From NCBI RefSeq assembly GCF_000725495.1, contig NZ_KL647039.1, positions 22,268 to 86,267 on the forward strand: DNA of 64,000 nt, read 5' to 3'. The position numbers were made by a program, and so were the translations under genes. The notes under the pieces are model-generated. The model searched no databases, was not told where the DNA came from, and saw nothing but the letters and a program-made list of their open reading frames with translations. This stretch comes from Streptomyces aureus. GTDB lineage: Bacteria; Actinomycetota; Actinomycetes; Streptomycetales; Streptomycetaceae. Of the stretch, positions 44,282-52,029 are shown one piece after another (the first letter of the stretch is position 1; every line of letters starts with the position of its first letter).

Positions 44282-45505
44282 GTGACCACCATGGAATCCA
44301 GGGAGACGACACAGGCGCTCATCGCCTCGGCCGACGCGCACAGCGCGCACAACTACCACCCGCTGCCGGTCGTGGTGGCGACGGCGGAGGGGGCGTGGAT
44401 GACCGACGTCGAGGGCCGCCGCTTCCTCGACATGCTGGCCGGCTACTCGGCGCTGAACTTCGGGCACGGCAACCGGCGGCTGATCGAGGCGGCCAAGGCG
44501 CAGCTGGACCGGGTGACGCTGACCTCGCGGGCCTTCCACCACGACCGGTTCGCGGACTTCTGCCGGGAACTGGCCGCGCTGTGCGGCATGGAGACGGTGC
44601 TGCCGATGAACACCGGCGCCGAGGCGGTGGAGACGGCCGTGAAGACGGCCCGGAAGTGGGGCTACAAGGTCAAGGGCGTCCCGGCCGGGATGGCGAAGAT
44701 CGTGGTCGCGGGCAACAACTTCCACGGCCGTACGACGACGGTCATCAGCTTCTCGACGGACCCGGAGGCGCGGGCCGACTTCGGCCCGTACACCCCGGGG
44801 TTCGAGATCGTGCCGTACGGCGACCTGACGGCCCTGCGGGCGGCGGTCACGGAGAACACGGTGGCCGTGCTGCTGGAGCCGATCCAGGGGGAGGCGGGGG
44901 TGCTGGTGCCGCCGGCCGGTTATCTGCCGGCCGTGCGGGAGCTGACGCGGGAGCGGAACGTCCTGTTCGTCGCGGACGAGATCCAGTCGGGGCTGGGCCG
45001 GACCGGCCGTACGTTCGCGTGCGAGCACGAGGGTGTGGTGCCGGACGTTTACGTGCTCGGGAAGGCGCTCGGCGGCGGGGTGGTGCCGGTGTCGGCTGTG
45101 GTGTCGAGCGCGGAGGTGCTGGGGGTGTTCCGGCCCGGGGAGCACGGGTCGACGTTCGGAGGGAACCCGCTGGCCTGCGCGGTGGCCCTGGAGGTGATCG
45201 CGATGCTGCGGTCGGGCGAGTACCAGGAACGGGCGGCCCGGCTCGGCGAGCGTCTGCACCGCGAACTGGGCCTGCTCAAGGACTCCGGCCGGGTGACGGC
45301 GGTGCGCGGACGGGGCCTGTGGGCGGGCGTGGACATCGCTCCCGGGCACGGCACGGGCCGTGAGGTCTCGGAGAAGCTGATGGACCGGGGCGTCCTCGTC
45401 AAGGACACCCACGGCACCACGATCCGGATCGCCCCGCCGCTGGTCATCAGCGAGGAGGACCTGGACTGGGGGCTGGCCCAGCTGCGGGCCGTGCTCGGGG
45501 CGTAG
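44282..45505 (+). CDS. rocD: Ornithine--oxo-acid aminotransferase
   Basis: PLP-dependent class III transaminase turning ornithine into glutamate semialdehyde, 407 residues. Motifs: HNYHPLPVVVATAEGAW at the N-terminus, NTGAEAVETAVKTARKW, NNFHGRTTTVISFSTD, EPIQGEAGV, VADEIQSGLGRTG and the PLP lysine in YVLGKALGGGVVPVSA. HGTTIRIAPPL ends the family pattern. Start GTG 44282 has GGAG five bases upstream. Divergent from the riboswitch-controlled glyA. Confidence 0.94.
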   Translation: MTTMESRETTQALIASADAHSAHNYHPLPVVVATAEGAWMTDVEGRRFLDMLAGYSALNFGHGNRRLIEAAKAQLDRVTLTSRAFHHDRFADFCRELAALCGMETVLPMNTGAEAVETAVKTARKWGYKVKGVPAGMAKIVVAGNNFHGRTTTVISFSTDPEARADFGPYTPGFEIVPYGDLTALRAAVTENTVAVLLEPIQGEAGVLVPPAGYLPAVRELTRERNVLFVADEIQSGLGRTGRTFACEHEGVVPDVYVLGKALGGGVVPVSAVVSSAEVLGVFRPGEHGSTFGGNPLACAVALEVIAMLRSGEYQERAARLGERLHRELGLLKDSGRVTAVRGRGLWAGVDIAPGHGTGREVSEKLMDRGVLVKDTHGTTIRIAPPLVISEEDLDWGLAQLRAVLGA

Positions 45506-45566
45506 GACCGGGCCGCGCCGGGCCCGCCCCCCGCAACGGCCCGACGGGCCCTGGGGCGGACACGAC

Positions 45567-46751
45567 CTAGAGGATCACGTGGGGCAGGAAGCGGGCGTAC
45601 TCGTCCGTGACGAGGCCGGAGGACTCGCGGATGCCGAGGCCCGCCGCCTCGTCCTCGACGACCCAGGCGCCGAGGACGACCCGGTTGCCGTCGAAGGACG
45701 GGAGCGGTGCCAGCTCCTGGTAGCAGCAGGCCTCCTCGCGGACGACGGGCGCGGCGCCGGGTTCGTGGACGGTCACCCCGGCGCCCTCGCGGCCGAGCAG
45801 CGGCTTGGCGACGTACCCCTTCGTGCGGGCCAGCTCGCGGGGGCCGTCGAGGTGGGCGGGCAGCAGGTTCGGGTGGTCCGGGTAGAGCTCCCACAGGACG
45901 GCGAGCAGGGCCTTGTTGGACAGGAGCATCTTCCAGGCGGGCTCGATCCACAGGGTCGTGCCGGTGCCGCCGCCGTTGTCGAGGGTGTCCAGGACGTGAC
46001 CGGCGAACGCGTCGGTGGTGAGCCATTCCCAGGGGTAGAGCTTGAAGCAGCTGCGGATGAACGCGAGCCGGTTGTCGACGAAGCGCCCGGACAGGGGGTC
46101 CCAGCCGATCTCCTCCATGGAGATCCAGTCCGTGTCGAGACCGGCCTGCTCCGCGGTCTCCTTCAGATAGGCGACCGTCATCAGGTCCTCGCCCAGCTCG
46201 TCCTCGGCGGAGTGCGCGAAGTAGAGCGGGCTGCCGGGCGGGAGCAGGGCGCCCTGTCGTTTCCAGGCCGCGACGAGGCGTTCGTGGAGGGAGTTCCACT
46301 GGTCGGCGCCGGGGAAGCGGTCCTCCATCCAGAACCACTGCGGGCTCGCGGCCTCGACCAGCGAGGTCGGGGTGTCGGCGTTGTACTCCAGGAGCTTCGC
46401 CGGGCCCGTCCCGTCGTAGCGGAGGTCGAAGCGGCCGTAGACGGAGGGGAGTTCCGCGCGCCGGTGCCAGGCCTCGGAGACGGCGGCCACGACCCGGGGG
46501 TCGTGCAGGCCGAGGTCGGCGAAGCGGTTCCGCTCCACGATGTGGCCGGCCGCCACCAGGCACATGGCGTGCAGTTCCTCGACGACCTCCTCCAGCGCCT
46601 CCACCTCGGGCAGCGAGAAGGCGTAGTAGGCGCTCTCGTCCCAGTAGGGGCGCAGGGAGTCGTCGGGGTGGCGGGTGAGCGGGTAGATCAGCCCCTGGCT
46701 CTCGACGGTCTGCTGCCAGCCGGGGCGGGGGTCGATGGTGCGGCGTTCCAT
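45567..46751 (-). CDS. Glutathionylspermidine synthase family protein (YgiC/YjfC-like)
   Basis: ATP-grasp ligase-like protein of 394 residues, the synthetase half of glutathionylspermidine synthase. Features: GLIYPLTRHPDDSLRPYWDES, YGRFDLRYDGTGPAKLLEYNADTPTSLVEA (key parts RFDLRYDG and EYNADTPTSL), SMEEIGWDP, LWIEPAWKMLLSNKALL and AKPLLGREGAGV. Actinomycetes lack the usual glutathione pathway, so the product is probably another amide-linked compound. ATG 46751. It follows a small lipoprotein gene by 74 bases on the same strand, the arrangement of ygiB-ygiC in enterobacteria. Confidence 0.87.
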   Translation of the reverse strand: MERRTIDPRPGWQQTVESQGLIYPLTRHPDDSLRPYWDESAYYAFSLPEVEALEEVVEELHAMCLVAAGHIVERNRFADLGLHDPRVVAAVSEAWHRRAELPSVYGRFDLRYDGTGPAKLLEYNADTPTSLVEAASPQWFWMEDRFPGADQWNSLHERLVAAWKRQGALLPPGSPLYFAHSAEDELGEDLMTVAYLKETAEQAGLDTDWISMEEIGWDPLSGRFVDNRLAFIRSCFKLYPWEWLTTDAFAGHVLDTLDNGGGTGTTLWIEPAWKMLLSNKALLAVLWELYPDHPNLLPAHLDGPRELARTKGYVAKPLLGREGAGVTVHEPGAAPVVREEACCYQELAPLPSFDGNRVVLGAWVVEDEAAGLGIRESSGLVTDEYARFLPHVIL

Positions 46752-46825
46752 GGGGCGGGTGGATTCTCCGGGTCGGCGGGCGGGTGCTTCGTGCGGGTGG
46801 CGGGCGGGTGCTTCCGCCCGGCGGG

Positions 46826-47161
46826 TCAGCCGCCGGAGCCGCCCTTGCCGCCGCCGAAGCCGCCGCGGTGGACACCGCTGCCGCCCGAACCGCCGGAACC
46901 ACTGGGCTTGGTGAAGGAGCCGCCCTCGACCCAGCTGCTCTTCTTGCTGCCGCCGTAGTACCAGCCGGTGTGGTACGAACCGGACGAGGACGTGCAGTAC
47001 TTGTCCGCGACGACCTCGTAGCCCTTGGCCGCGTTGTAGCTGTCACGGTCGACGCAGCGCTTGTCGGGGTCCGAGGAGCAGGCGGTGAGCGCCGCCGCGA
47101 GAAGTCCCATGCCGCCCAGGACGACCGTGCCCGAGCGCAGTTGACGCCGTACGTCTGCCAT
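46826..47161 (-). CDS. Small Gly-rich lipoprotein, YgiB-like position
   Basis: A 111-residue lipoprotein: basic N-terminus, hydrophobic segment (VVLGGMGLLAAALTACSS, lipobox LTAC with Cys at 28), then a short domain CVDRDSYNAAKGYEVVADKYC with a Cys pair, a Tyr/Ser/Trp patch (SYHTGWYYGGSKKSSWVEGG) and a Gly/Ser-rich C-terminus. ATG 47161 has GGGGGA nearby upstream. It resembles YgiB/DUF1190 lipoproteins in layout and in being next to a YgiC-like gene; sequence identity is too low for me to be sure. Confidence 0.75.
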   Translation of the reverse strand: MADVRRQLRSGTVVLGGMGLLAAALTACSSDPDKRCVDRDSYNAAKGYEVVADKYCTSSSGSYHTGWYYGGSKKSSWVEGGSFTKPSGSGGSGGSGVHRGGFGGGKGGSGG

Positions 47162-47269
47162 GTCCGTTCCCCCGTTTGTTCTCTGTGGTTCGCTTTTTGA
47201 TTGAAGTCGACAGAGTAGAGATCCAGCACAGCGGGTCAAGACGACGGCCCCGGGTGACGCCCCGTCCCC

Positions 47270-47275
47270 TACAGT
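47270..47275 (+). promoter_or_regulatory. -10 box for a leaderless transporter transcript
   Basis: TACAGT ends six bases before GTG 47282, with no ribosome site between. Confidence 0.5.
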
Positions 47276-47281
47276 CGCTTC

Positions 47282-48148
47282 GTGCTCTTTGGAATGGTGT
47301 GCGCCCTTGGTGCCTCGGTCTGTTTCGGTACGGCGACGGTTCTGCAGGCGATGGCCGCGCGGGCCGCGGGCGGAGGAGGCTCCGGGGTGGCCGGAGCGGC
47401 GGCGCTGCTGCTGCGGGCGCTGCGGCAGTGGCGCTATCTGGCGGGGCTCGGCCTCGACGGGGTCGGGTTCGTGCTGCAGATCGCCGCGCTGCGGTCCCTC
47501 CCGATCTACGCGGTCGGCGCGGCCCTCGCGGCGAGCCTCGCCGTCACCGCGGTGGTCGCCTCGCGGCTGCTGCACGTGCGGCTGAGCCGGGTCGAGTGGA
47601 GCGCGGTGGCGGTGGTGTGCGCCGGACTCGCGATGCTCGGCCTGGCGTCCGGGGCGGAGGGGGACCGGACGGGGTCCCTGGCGCTGAAGTACGCGATGCT
47701 CGGGACGTCCGTCGCCGTCCTGGTGCTGGGGCTCGTCGGCGGACGGCTGCCCGACCGGGGACGGGCGCTCGCGCTGGGTCTCGGGTCGGGTTTCGGGTTC
47801 GGGGTGGTCGAGGTGTCGGTACGGCTGATCGCCGACCTCGATCCGGGGACGCTGCTCGCCAATCCGGCGACGTACGCGCTGCTGATCGGCGGCGGTGCCG
47901 CGTTCCTGCTGCTCACGACCGCGCTGGAACGGGGTTCTGTGACGACGGCGACCGCCGGTCTGGTCATCGGGGAGACCATCGGGCCGGCGCTGGTGGGCGT
48001 GGTGTGGCTGGGCGACCGCACCCGCGAGGGCCTGACCTGGCTGGCGGTGCTCGGCTTCGCGGTGGCGGTGGCAGGGGCCCTGGCCCTGGCCCGGTTCGGC
48101 GAGGCGCCAAAGACGGAGAAGGAGACGTCGGTGTCGGTCCCCTCGTGA
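47282..48148 (+). CDS. EamA/DMT-type integral membrane transporter
   Basis: A 288-residue protein of about nine to ten helices from the N-terminus on (GMVCALGASVCFGTATVLQA, GLGLDGVGFVLQIAALRSLP, YAVGAALAASLAVTAVVASRL). The internal duplication and EWSAVAVVCAGLAMLGLA helix fit the drug/metabolite transporter superfamily; a resemblance to the NIPA/Mg-transporter branch is possible. Start GTG 47282 with a leaderless-type promoter. Substrate unknown. Convergent with the MocR regulator. Confidence 0.82.
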   Translation: MLFGMVCALGASVCFGTATVLQAMAARAAGGGGSGVAGAAALLLRALRQWRYLAGLGLDGVGFVLQIAALRSLPIYAVGAALAASLAVTAVVASRLLHVRLSRVEWSAVAVVCAGLAMLGLASGAEGDRTGSLALKYAMLGTSVAVLVLGLVGGRLPDRGRALALGLGSGFGFGVVEVSVRLIADLDPGTLLANPATYALLIGGGAAFLLLTTALERGSVTTATAGLVIGETIGPALVGVVWLGDRTREGLTWLAVLGFAVAVAGALALARFGEAPKTEKETSVSVPS

Positions 48149-48176
48149 GGGCCGGCGCCGTCGTCCGTGCGGCCGC

Positions 48177-48212
48177 GCGCGGGGCCCCTGCCGGCCGGCA
48201 CCGGCCCCGCGC
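48177..48212. terminator. Terminator between convergent EamA and MocR genes
   Basis: GCGCGGGGCC (48177-48186) pairs perfectly with GGCCCCGCGC (48203-48212); the loop contains its own TGCCGGCCGGCA palindrome. Confidence 0.7.
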
Positions 48213-48234
48213 CCGGCGGTACACGGGCTCGGTG

Positions 48235-49626
48235 TCAGGGAAGGGCCCGGCACAGTGCGTCCAGGGCGCCCGACCAGGCGTGGTCCGGCGGGGTGCCGTA
48301 GCCGACGACCAGGGCGTCCGGGTGCGGGACCACGGCGTCCGGGTGGCGGTGGCGGGAGAGGCCGTGGACGGCCAGGCTCTGGAACGCGGCGGCCTGCACG
48401 ACCGCGGCCTCGGTTCCGGGCGGAAGCCGGAGCACGGCGTGCAGCCCGGCCGCGATGCCCGTGGCGTGCACGTCGGGCGCGCGGGTGGCGAGGGCCGCGA
48501 CCAGGGCGTCCCTGCGGCGCCGGTAGCGCAGCCGGGCGGAGCGGACGTGCCGGTCGTAGGCGCCGGAGGTGATGAACTCCGCCAGGGTCAGCTGGTCCAG
48601 CGCCCCGGTGGACCAGCCGCCCTCCCCCTTCAGGGAGACCACCTCGTCCACCAGCGACGGCGGCAGGACCAGCCAGCCGAGACGCAGCGCGGGTGCCAGG
48701 GACTTGCTCGCGGTGCCGAGGTGGACCACGTGGTCGGGGTCCAGTCCCTGGAGCGCGCCGACGGGCTGGCGGTCGTAGCGGAACTCGCCGTCGTAGTCGT
48801 CGTCCAGGACCAGCCCGCCGGTGCGGCGGGCCCAGGCGACCACGGCGGCCCGGCGGTCCGGGTGCAGCGGCTCCCCCATCGGGAACTGGTGGGCGGGGGT
48901 GAGGAGCACGGCCCGCGCCCCCGCCAGGTCGCGGGTGTCGGTGCCGAGCGCGTCGAAGGGCAGCGGCGTGGTGCGCAGGCCCGACCGGTGCAGGAGGTTC
49001 CAGTGGACGTCGAGCCCGTACGACTCCACCGCGACCGAGCGGAGTCCGCGCCGGCGCAGGACCGTGCCGAGCAGGGTGAGGCCGTCCGAGAAGCCGGAGC
49101 AGACCACGATCCGCTCCGGGTCGGCGCGGACCCCGCGGGCGCGGGAGAGATAGCCCGCGAGGGCGGTACGCAGCTCGGGGCGGCCGCGGGGATCGCCGTA
49201 GCCGAGGGCTTCGTGCGGGGCGCGGGTCAGGGCGCGGCGGGCCGCCTTGAGCCAGGCGGCGCGCGGGAAGGACGCGAGGTCGGGGCGTCCGGGGACCAGG
49301 TCCCAGGCGGGCCCGGCCGGTTCACGGCGGGGCGGGGCGGCCTCCCGCGCCGGTGGTACGACGCTCCGCTCCGCCACCCGCGTGCCCGAGCCCTGGCGTG
49401 CGGTGAGCCAGCCCTCGGCGACCAGGTCGGCATAGGACTCGGCGACCGTGTTGCGGGCGATCCCGAGGTCGGCGGCGAGCGAGCGCGAGGAGGGCAGCCG
49501 GGTCCCGGGGGCCAGCCGGCCGCTGCGCACGGCCTCGCGCAGCGCCTCCGTCAGCCCCTTGCGGACACCGGACCCGGCCGGCTCGACATGGAGGTCGACC
49601 CCCAGAGTGGCCCACGTTTTCCCCAT
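48235..49626 (-). CDS. MocR-type GntR/aminotransferase-like regulator
   Basis: A 463-residue fusion of a GntR winged helix (about 10-80; LREAVRSGRLAPGTRLPSSR, LAADLGIARNTVAESYADL) and a fold-type I aminotransferase domain (about 110-463; GYGDPRGRPELRTALAGYL, VVCSGFSDGL, TPAHQFPMG, LDDDYDGEFRY, LGTASKSLAPALRLGWL with the PLP Lys). The regulator would sense PLP or an amino compound. ATG 49626 has no ribosome site but a TATGGT -10 eight bases upstream. It is divergent, with back-to-back promoters, from the AhpD-like gene it probably controls. Confidence 0.93.
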   Translation of the reverse strand: MGKTWATLGVDLHVEPAGSGVRKGLTEALREAVRSGRLAPGTRLPSSRSLAADLGIARNTVAESYADLVAEGWLTARQGSGTRVAERSVVPPAREAAPPRREPAGPAWDLVPGRPDLASFPRAAWLKAARRALTRAPHEALGYGDPRGRPELRTALAGYLSRARGVRADPERIVVCSGFSDGLTLLGTVLRRRGLRSVAVESYGLDVHWNLLHRSGLRTTPLPFDALGTDTRDLAGARAVLLTPAHQFPMGEPLHPDRRAAVVAWARRTGGLVLDDDYDGEFRYDRQPVGALQGLDPDHVVHLGTASKSLAPALRLGWLVLPPSLVDEVVSLKGEGGWSTGALDQLTLAEFITSGAYDRHVRSARLRYRRRRDALVAALATRAPDVHATGIAAGLHAVLRLPPGTEAAVVQAAAFQSLAVHGLSRHRHPDAVVPHPDALVVGYGTPPDHAWSGALDALCRALP

Positions 49627-49634
49627 GGGAATGG

Positions 49635-49666
49635 ACCATACCCCTGGGCTACTGCCCTCGTAGGGT
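49635..49666. promoter_or_regulatory. Back-to-back leaderless promoters of mocR and the AhpD-like gene
   Basis: Leftward -10 TATGGT (minus strand, 49640-49635) lies eight bases from ATG 49626; rightward -10 TAGGGT (49661-49666) lies seven bases from ATG 49674. Their -35 regions must overlap in the 20 bases between, so one bound regulator could control both. Confidence 0.5.
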
Positions 49667-49673
49667 CGATCGC

Positions 49674-50234
49674 ATGACGACCCAGGACACGACCACCCGG
49701 CACACCCCGACCACCCCCGCCGCCCCGGACGGCTCCGCTCCCCCGGCCGCGGCAGCGGCGTACGCGCCCGAGCACTCCCCCCGGCTGGCCTGGGCCGAGC
49801 TCGCACCCGACGTGTACAAGGCGATGGTCCGGCTCGACGCGGCGGCCCGCCAGGGCGTGGACCCCGTGCTCCTCGAACTGGTGAAGATCCGCGCCTCGCA
49901 GCTCAACCACTGCGCGTTCTGTCTGGACATGCACACCAAGGACGCGCTCGCGGCGGGCGAGAGCGTGGAGCGGATCATCCAGCTCACGGCCTGGGAGGAG
50001 TCGCGGCACTTCTACACGGAGAAGGAGATCGCGGCGATCGAGCTGACGGAGGCCGTCACCATCGTCACGGACGGCTTCGTGCCGGACGAGGTGTACGAGC
50101 GCGCGGCCGAGCACTTCGAGGAGGCCGACCTGGCCCGGCTGATCGCCTCGATCACGGTGATCAACGCCTGGAACCGGTTCGCCGTGACCTGCCGCATGGT
50201 CCCGGGCCACTACCGGCCGGGCGGGCACGCGTGA
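49674..50234 (+). CDS. Carboxymuconolactone decarboxylase/AhpD family protein
   Basis: A 186-residue all-helical protein with the AhpD-type redox motif CAFCLDMHTKDA (Cys pair and His), LELVKIRASQLNHC before it and the helix LIASITVINAWNRFAV. The first 35 residues are low complexity (Thr/Pro/Ala). The family includes alkylhydroperoxidases; here the motif is intact. ATG 49674 with a leaderless promoter. Followed 31 bases later by a PEP-mutase-like gene. Confidence 0.9.
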   Translation: MTTQDTTTRHTPTTPAAPDGSAPPAAAAAYAPEHSPRLAWAELAPDVYKAMVRLDAAARQGVDPVLLELVKIRASQLNHCAFCLDMHTKDALAAGESVERIIQLTAWEESRHFYTEKEIAAIELTEAVTIVTDGFVPDEVYERAAEHFEEADLARLIASITVINAWNRFAVTCRMVPGHYRPGGHA

Positions 50235-50265
50235 GGGCCGGGCACAGGCGGGCGGGGAGCACGGG

Positions 50266-50982
50266 GTGACGGGCGCGGCGGAGCGGTTCCGGGCCCTGCA
50301 CCAGGGGCGGGTGCCCGGCGATCCGCTGGTGCTGCCCGGCCCCTGGGACGCGGCGAGCGCCCGGGTGTTCGCGGACGCGGGGTTCCCCGCGCTCGCCACG
50401 CCCAGCGCGGGGGTTGCCGCCTCGCTGGGGTACGCGGACGGGGACACCCCGGCCGACGAGATGTTCGCCGCCGTCGCGCGGATCGCCCGGGCGGTGGACG
50501 TGCCGGTGTCGGCGGACGTGGAGGGCGGTTACGGGCTGGCGCCCCGGGAGCTGGTGGAGCGGCTGCTGGAGGCGGGGGCCGTGGGCTGCAACCTCGAGGA
50601 CTCCGAGGGCGGTGTCCTCAAGGACGCGGCCCGGCACGCCGACTGGCTGGCCGAGGTGCGGGGCGCGGCGGCGGACATGCTGTTCGTGAACGCCCGGGTC
50701 GACGTCTTCGCGTACGGGGACGGCGATCCGGGACAGGCCGTCCGGCGGGCCTCGCTGTACGTCGAGGCGGGTGCCGACTGCGTGTACCCGATCGGCGCGC
50801 CGCCCGAGGTGCTGCCGCTGCTGCGGTCCGGCATCCGGGGACCGCTGAACGCGTTCGCCCGTCTCGACGGGCCGTCCCCGGGCGAGCTGGGTGAACGGGG
50901 CGCCACCCGGGTCACGTTCGGCCCCGGACTGCAGCGCCGGGCGGCCGAGGCGCTGGGGGACATCGCGGCGAAGCTGCGTTAG
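50266..50982 (+). CDS. Isocitrate lyase/PEP mutase family protein
   Basis: A 238-residue TIM-barrel enzyme of the PEP mutase/isocitrate lyase superfamily. Family motifs: PGPWDAASARVFADAGFPALAT, VPVSADVEGGYG, GAVGCNLEDSEGG and FVNARVDVF. The isocitrate-lyase KKCGH loop is absent, as in the oxaloacetate-hydrolase or 2-methylisocitrate-lyase-like short members. GTG 50266 follows GGGGAG. Cotranscribed with the AhpD-like gene; probably in a small catabolic step controlled by the MocR regulator. Substrate unknown. Confidence 0.88.
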   Translation: MTGAAERFRALHQGRVPGDPLVLPGPWDAASARVFADAGFPALATPSAGVAASLGYADGDTPADEMFAAVARIARAVDVPVSADVEGGYGLAPRELVERLLEAGAVGCNLEDSEGGVLKDAARHADWLAEVRGAAADMLFVNARVDVFAYGDGDPGQAVRRASLYVEAGADCVYPIGAPPEVLPLLRSGIRGPLNAFARLDGPSPGELGERGATRVTFGPGLQRRAAEALGDIAAKLR

Positions 50983-50987
50983 GGGTC

Positions 50988-51034
50988 GGCGGGCCGGCCG
51001 GGCACCCCGGTCGGGGCCACCCCGCCGGCCCGCC
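50988..51034. terminator. Terminator between convergent genes
   Basis: GGCGGGCCGGC (50988-50998) pairs perfectly with GCCGGCCCGCC (51024-51034), with an inner CCCC/GGGG hairpin, six bases after the PEP-mutase-like stop. Confidence 0.7.
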
Positions 51035-51068
51035 CCCTACAGCCCGCCCCCGACCAGGACGCTCCCGG

Positions 51069-52028
51069 TCAGGACGCCAGCCACGGCCGCCAGGTCGACC
51101 GGTGCCGCTCCACCCACTTCTTCGCCGCCTCCTGGGGCGTGAGGCGGTCGTCGGCGATCGTCAGGGAGACCTCGTTCTGGTCCTCGGTGGTCCACCGGAA
51201 CTTCTTCAGGAAGGCGGCCGCCCTGCCCCCGCTCTTCGCGAACTCGGCGTTCAGGTACTTCTTCAGCGGGGTGTGCGGATAGGCGCAGGCGACCTTCGCC
51301 GCGTCGGCGTCGCAGCCCTCCTTGTAGGCGGGCAGCTTCACCTCGGTCAGCGGGACCTTCTCGAACAGCCACTGCGGTGAGTACCAGTACGTCAGGAAGG
51401 GCTTCTTCTCCTTGGCGAACTGCTTCATCTGCGTGATCTGCGCGGCCTCCGAACCGGCGAACACCACCTGGTAGTTCAGGTGGAGGTTGTCCACCAGCGC
51501 CTTGTCGTTGGTGACGTAGGACGGTGAGCCGTCGAGGAGCTGTCCCTTGCCGCCGCTCTCGGGGGTGCGAAGCCGGTCGGCGTACTTGTCCAGGTTCTTC
51601 CAGTCCGTGACGTCGGGATGCTCCTTCGCGAAGTAGGTCGGGACGTACCAGCCGATGTGGCCGGTCACCCCGAGGTCCCCGCCGGGCGCGATCGTCCCCT
51701 TGTCCTCGACGTACCGCTTCTCCTGGTCGGGGTGGCCCCAGTCCTCCAGGATGGCGTCGACGCGGCCCTGGCTGAGCGCGTCCCAGGCGGGCACCTCGTC
51801 GACCTGCACGGTGTCGACGCGATAGTCCAGCTCGTGTTCCAGGAGGTACTGCGCCACGGCCACGTTGGACTGGGCACCGACCCACGACTGCACGGACAGG
51901 GTCACCGTCCGCGCGCCCCGGGCACCCGCGAAGGGCGAGGCCTGGCGGGTCATGTCGGCGGCGCCGCAGCCGCTGAGCAGCAGCAGGGCCGAGACGCCGG
52001 CCACCGCGGAGGTCGTACGAACGCGCAT
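51069..52028 (-). CDS. Glycine betaine/choline ABC transporter substrate-binding lipoprotein
   Basis: OpuAC-type binding protein, 319 residues, lipoprotein signal with lipobox LLSGC (MRVRTTSAVAGVSALLLLSGC). Domain features: VQSWVGAQSNVAVAQYLLE, DAILEDWGHPDQEKRY, GHIGWYVPTYFAKEHPDV and FLTYWYSPQWLFEK, with Trp/Tyr residues that can form the cage for a quaternary amine. ATG 52028, one base after the permease stop. Last gene of the five-gene operon. Confidence 0.92.
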   Translation of the reverse strand: MRVRTTSAVAGVSALLLLSGCGAADMTRQASPFAGARGARTVTLSVQSWVGAQSNVAVAQYLLEHELDYRVDTVQVDEVPAWDALSQGRVDAILEDWGHPDQEKRYVEDKGTIAPGGDLGVTGHIGWYVPTYFAKEHPDVTDWKNLDKYADRLRTPESGGKGQLLDGSPSYVTNDKALVDNLHLNYQVVFAGSEAAQITQMKQFAKEKKPFLTYWYSPQWLFEKVPLTEVKLPAYKEGCDADAAKVACAYPHTPLKKYLNAEFAKSGGRAAAFLKKFRWTTEDQNEVSLTIADDRLTPQEAAKKWVERHRSTWRPWLAS

Positions 52029-52029
52029 G

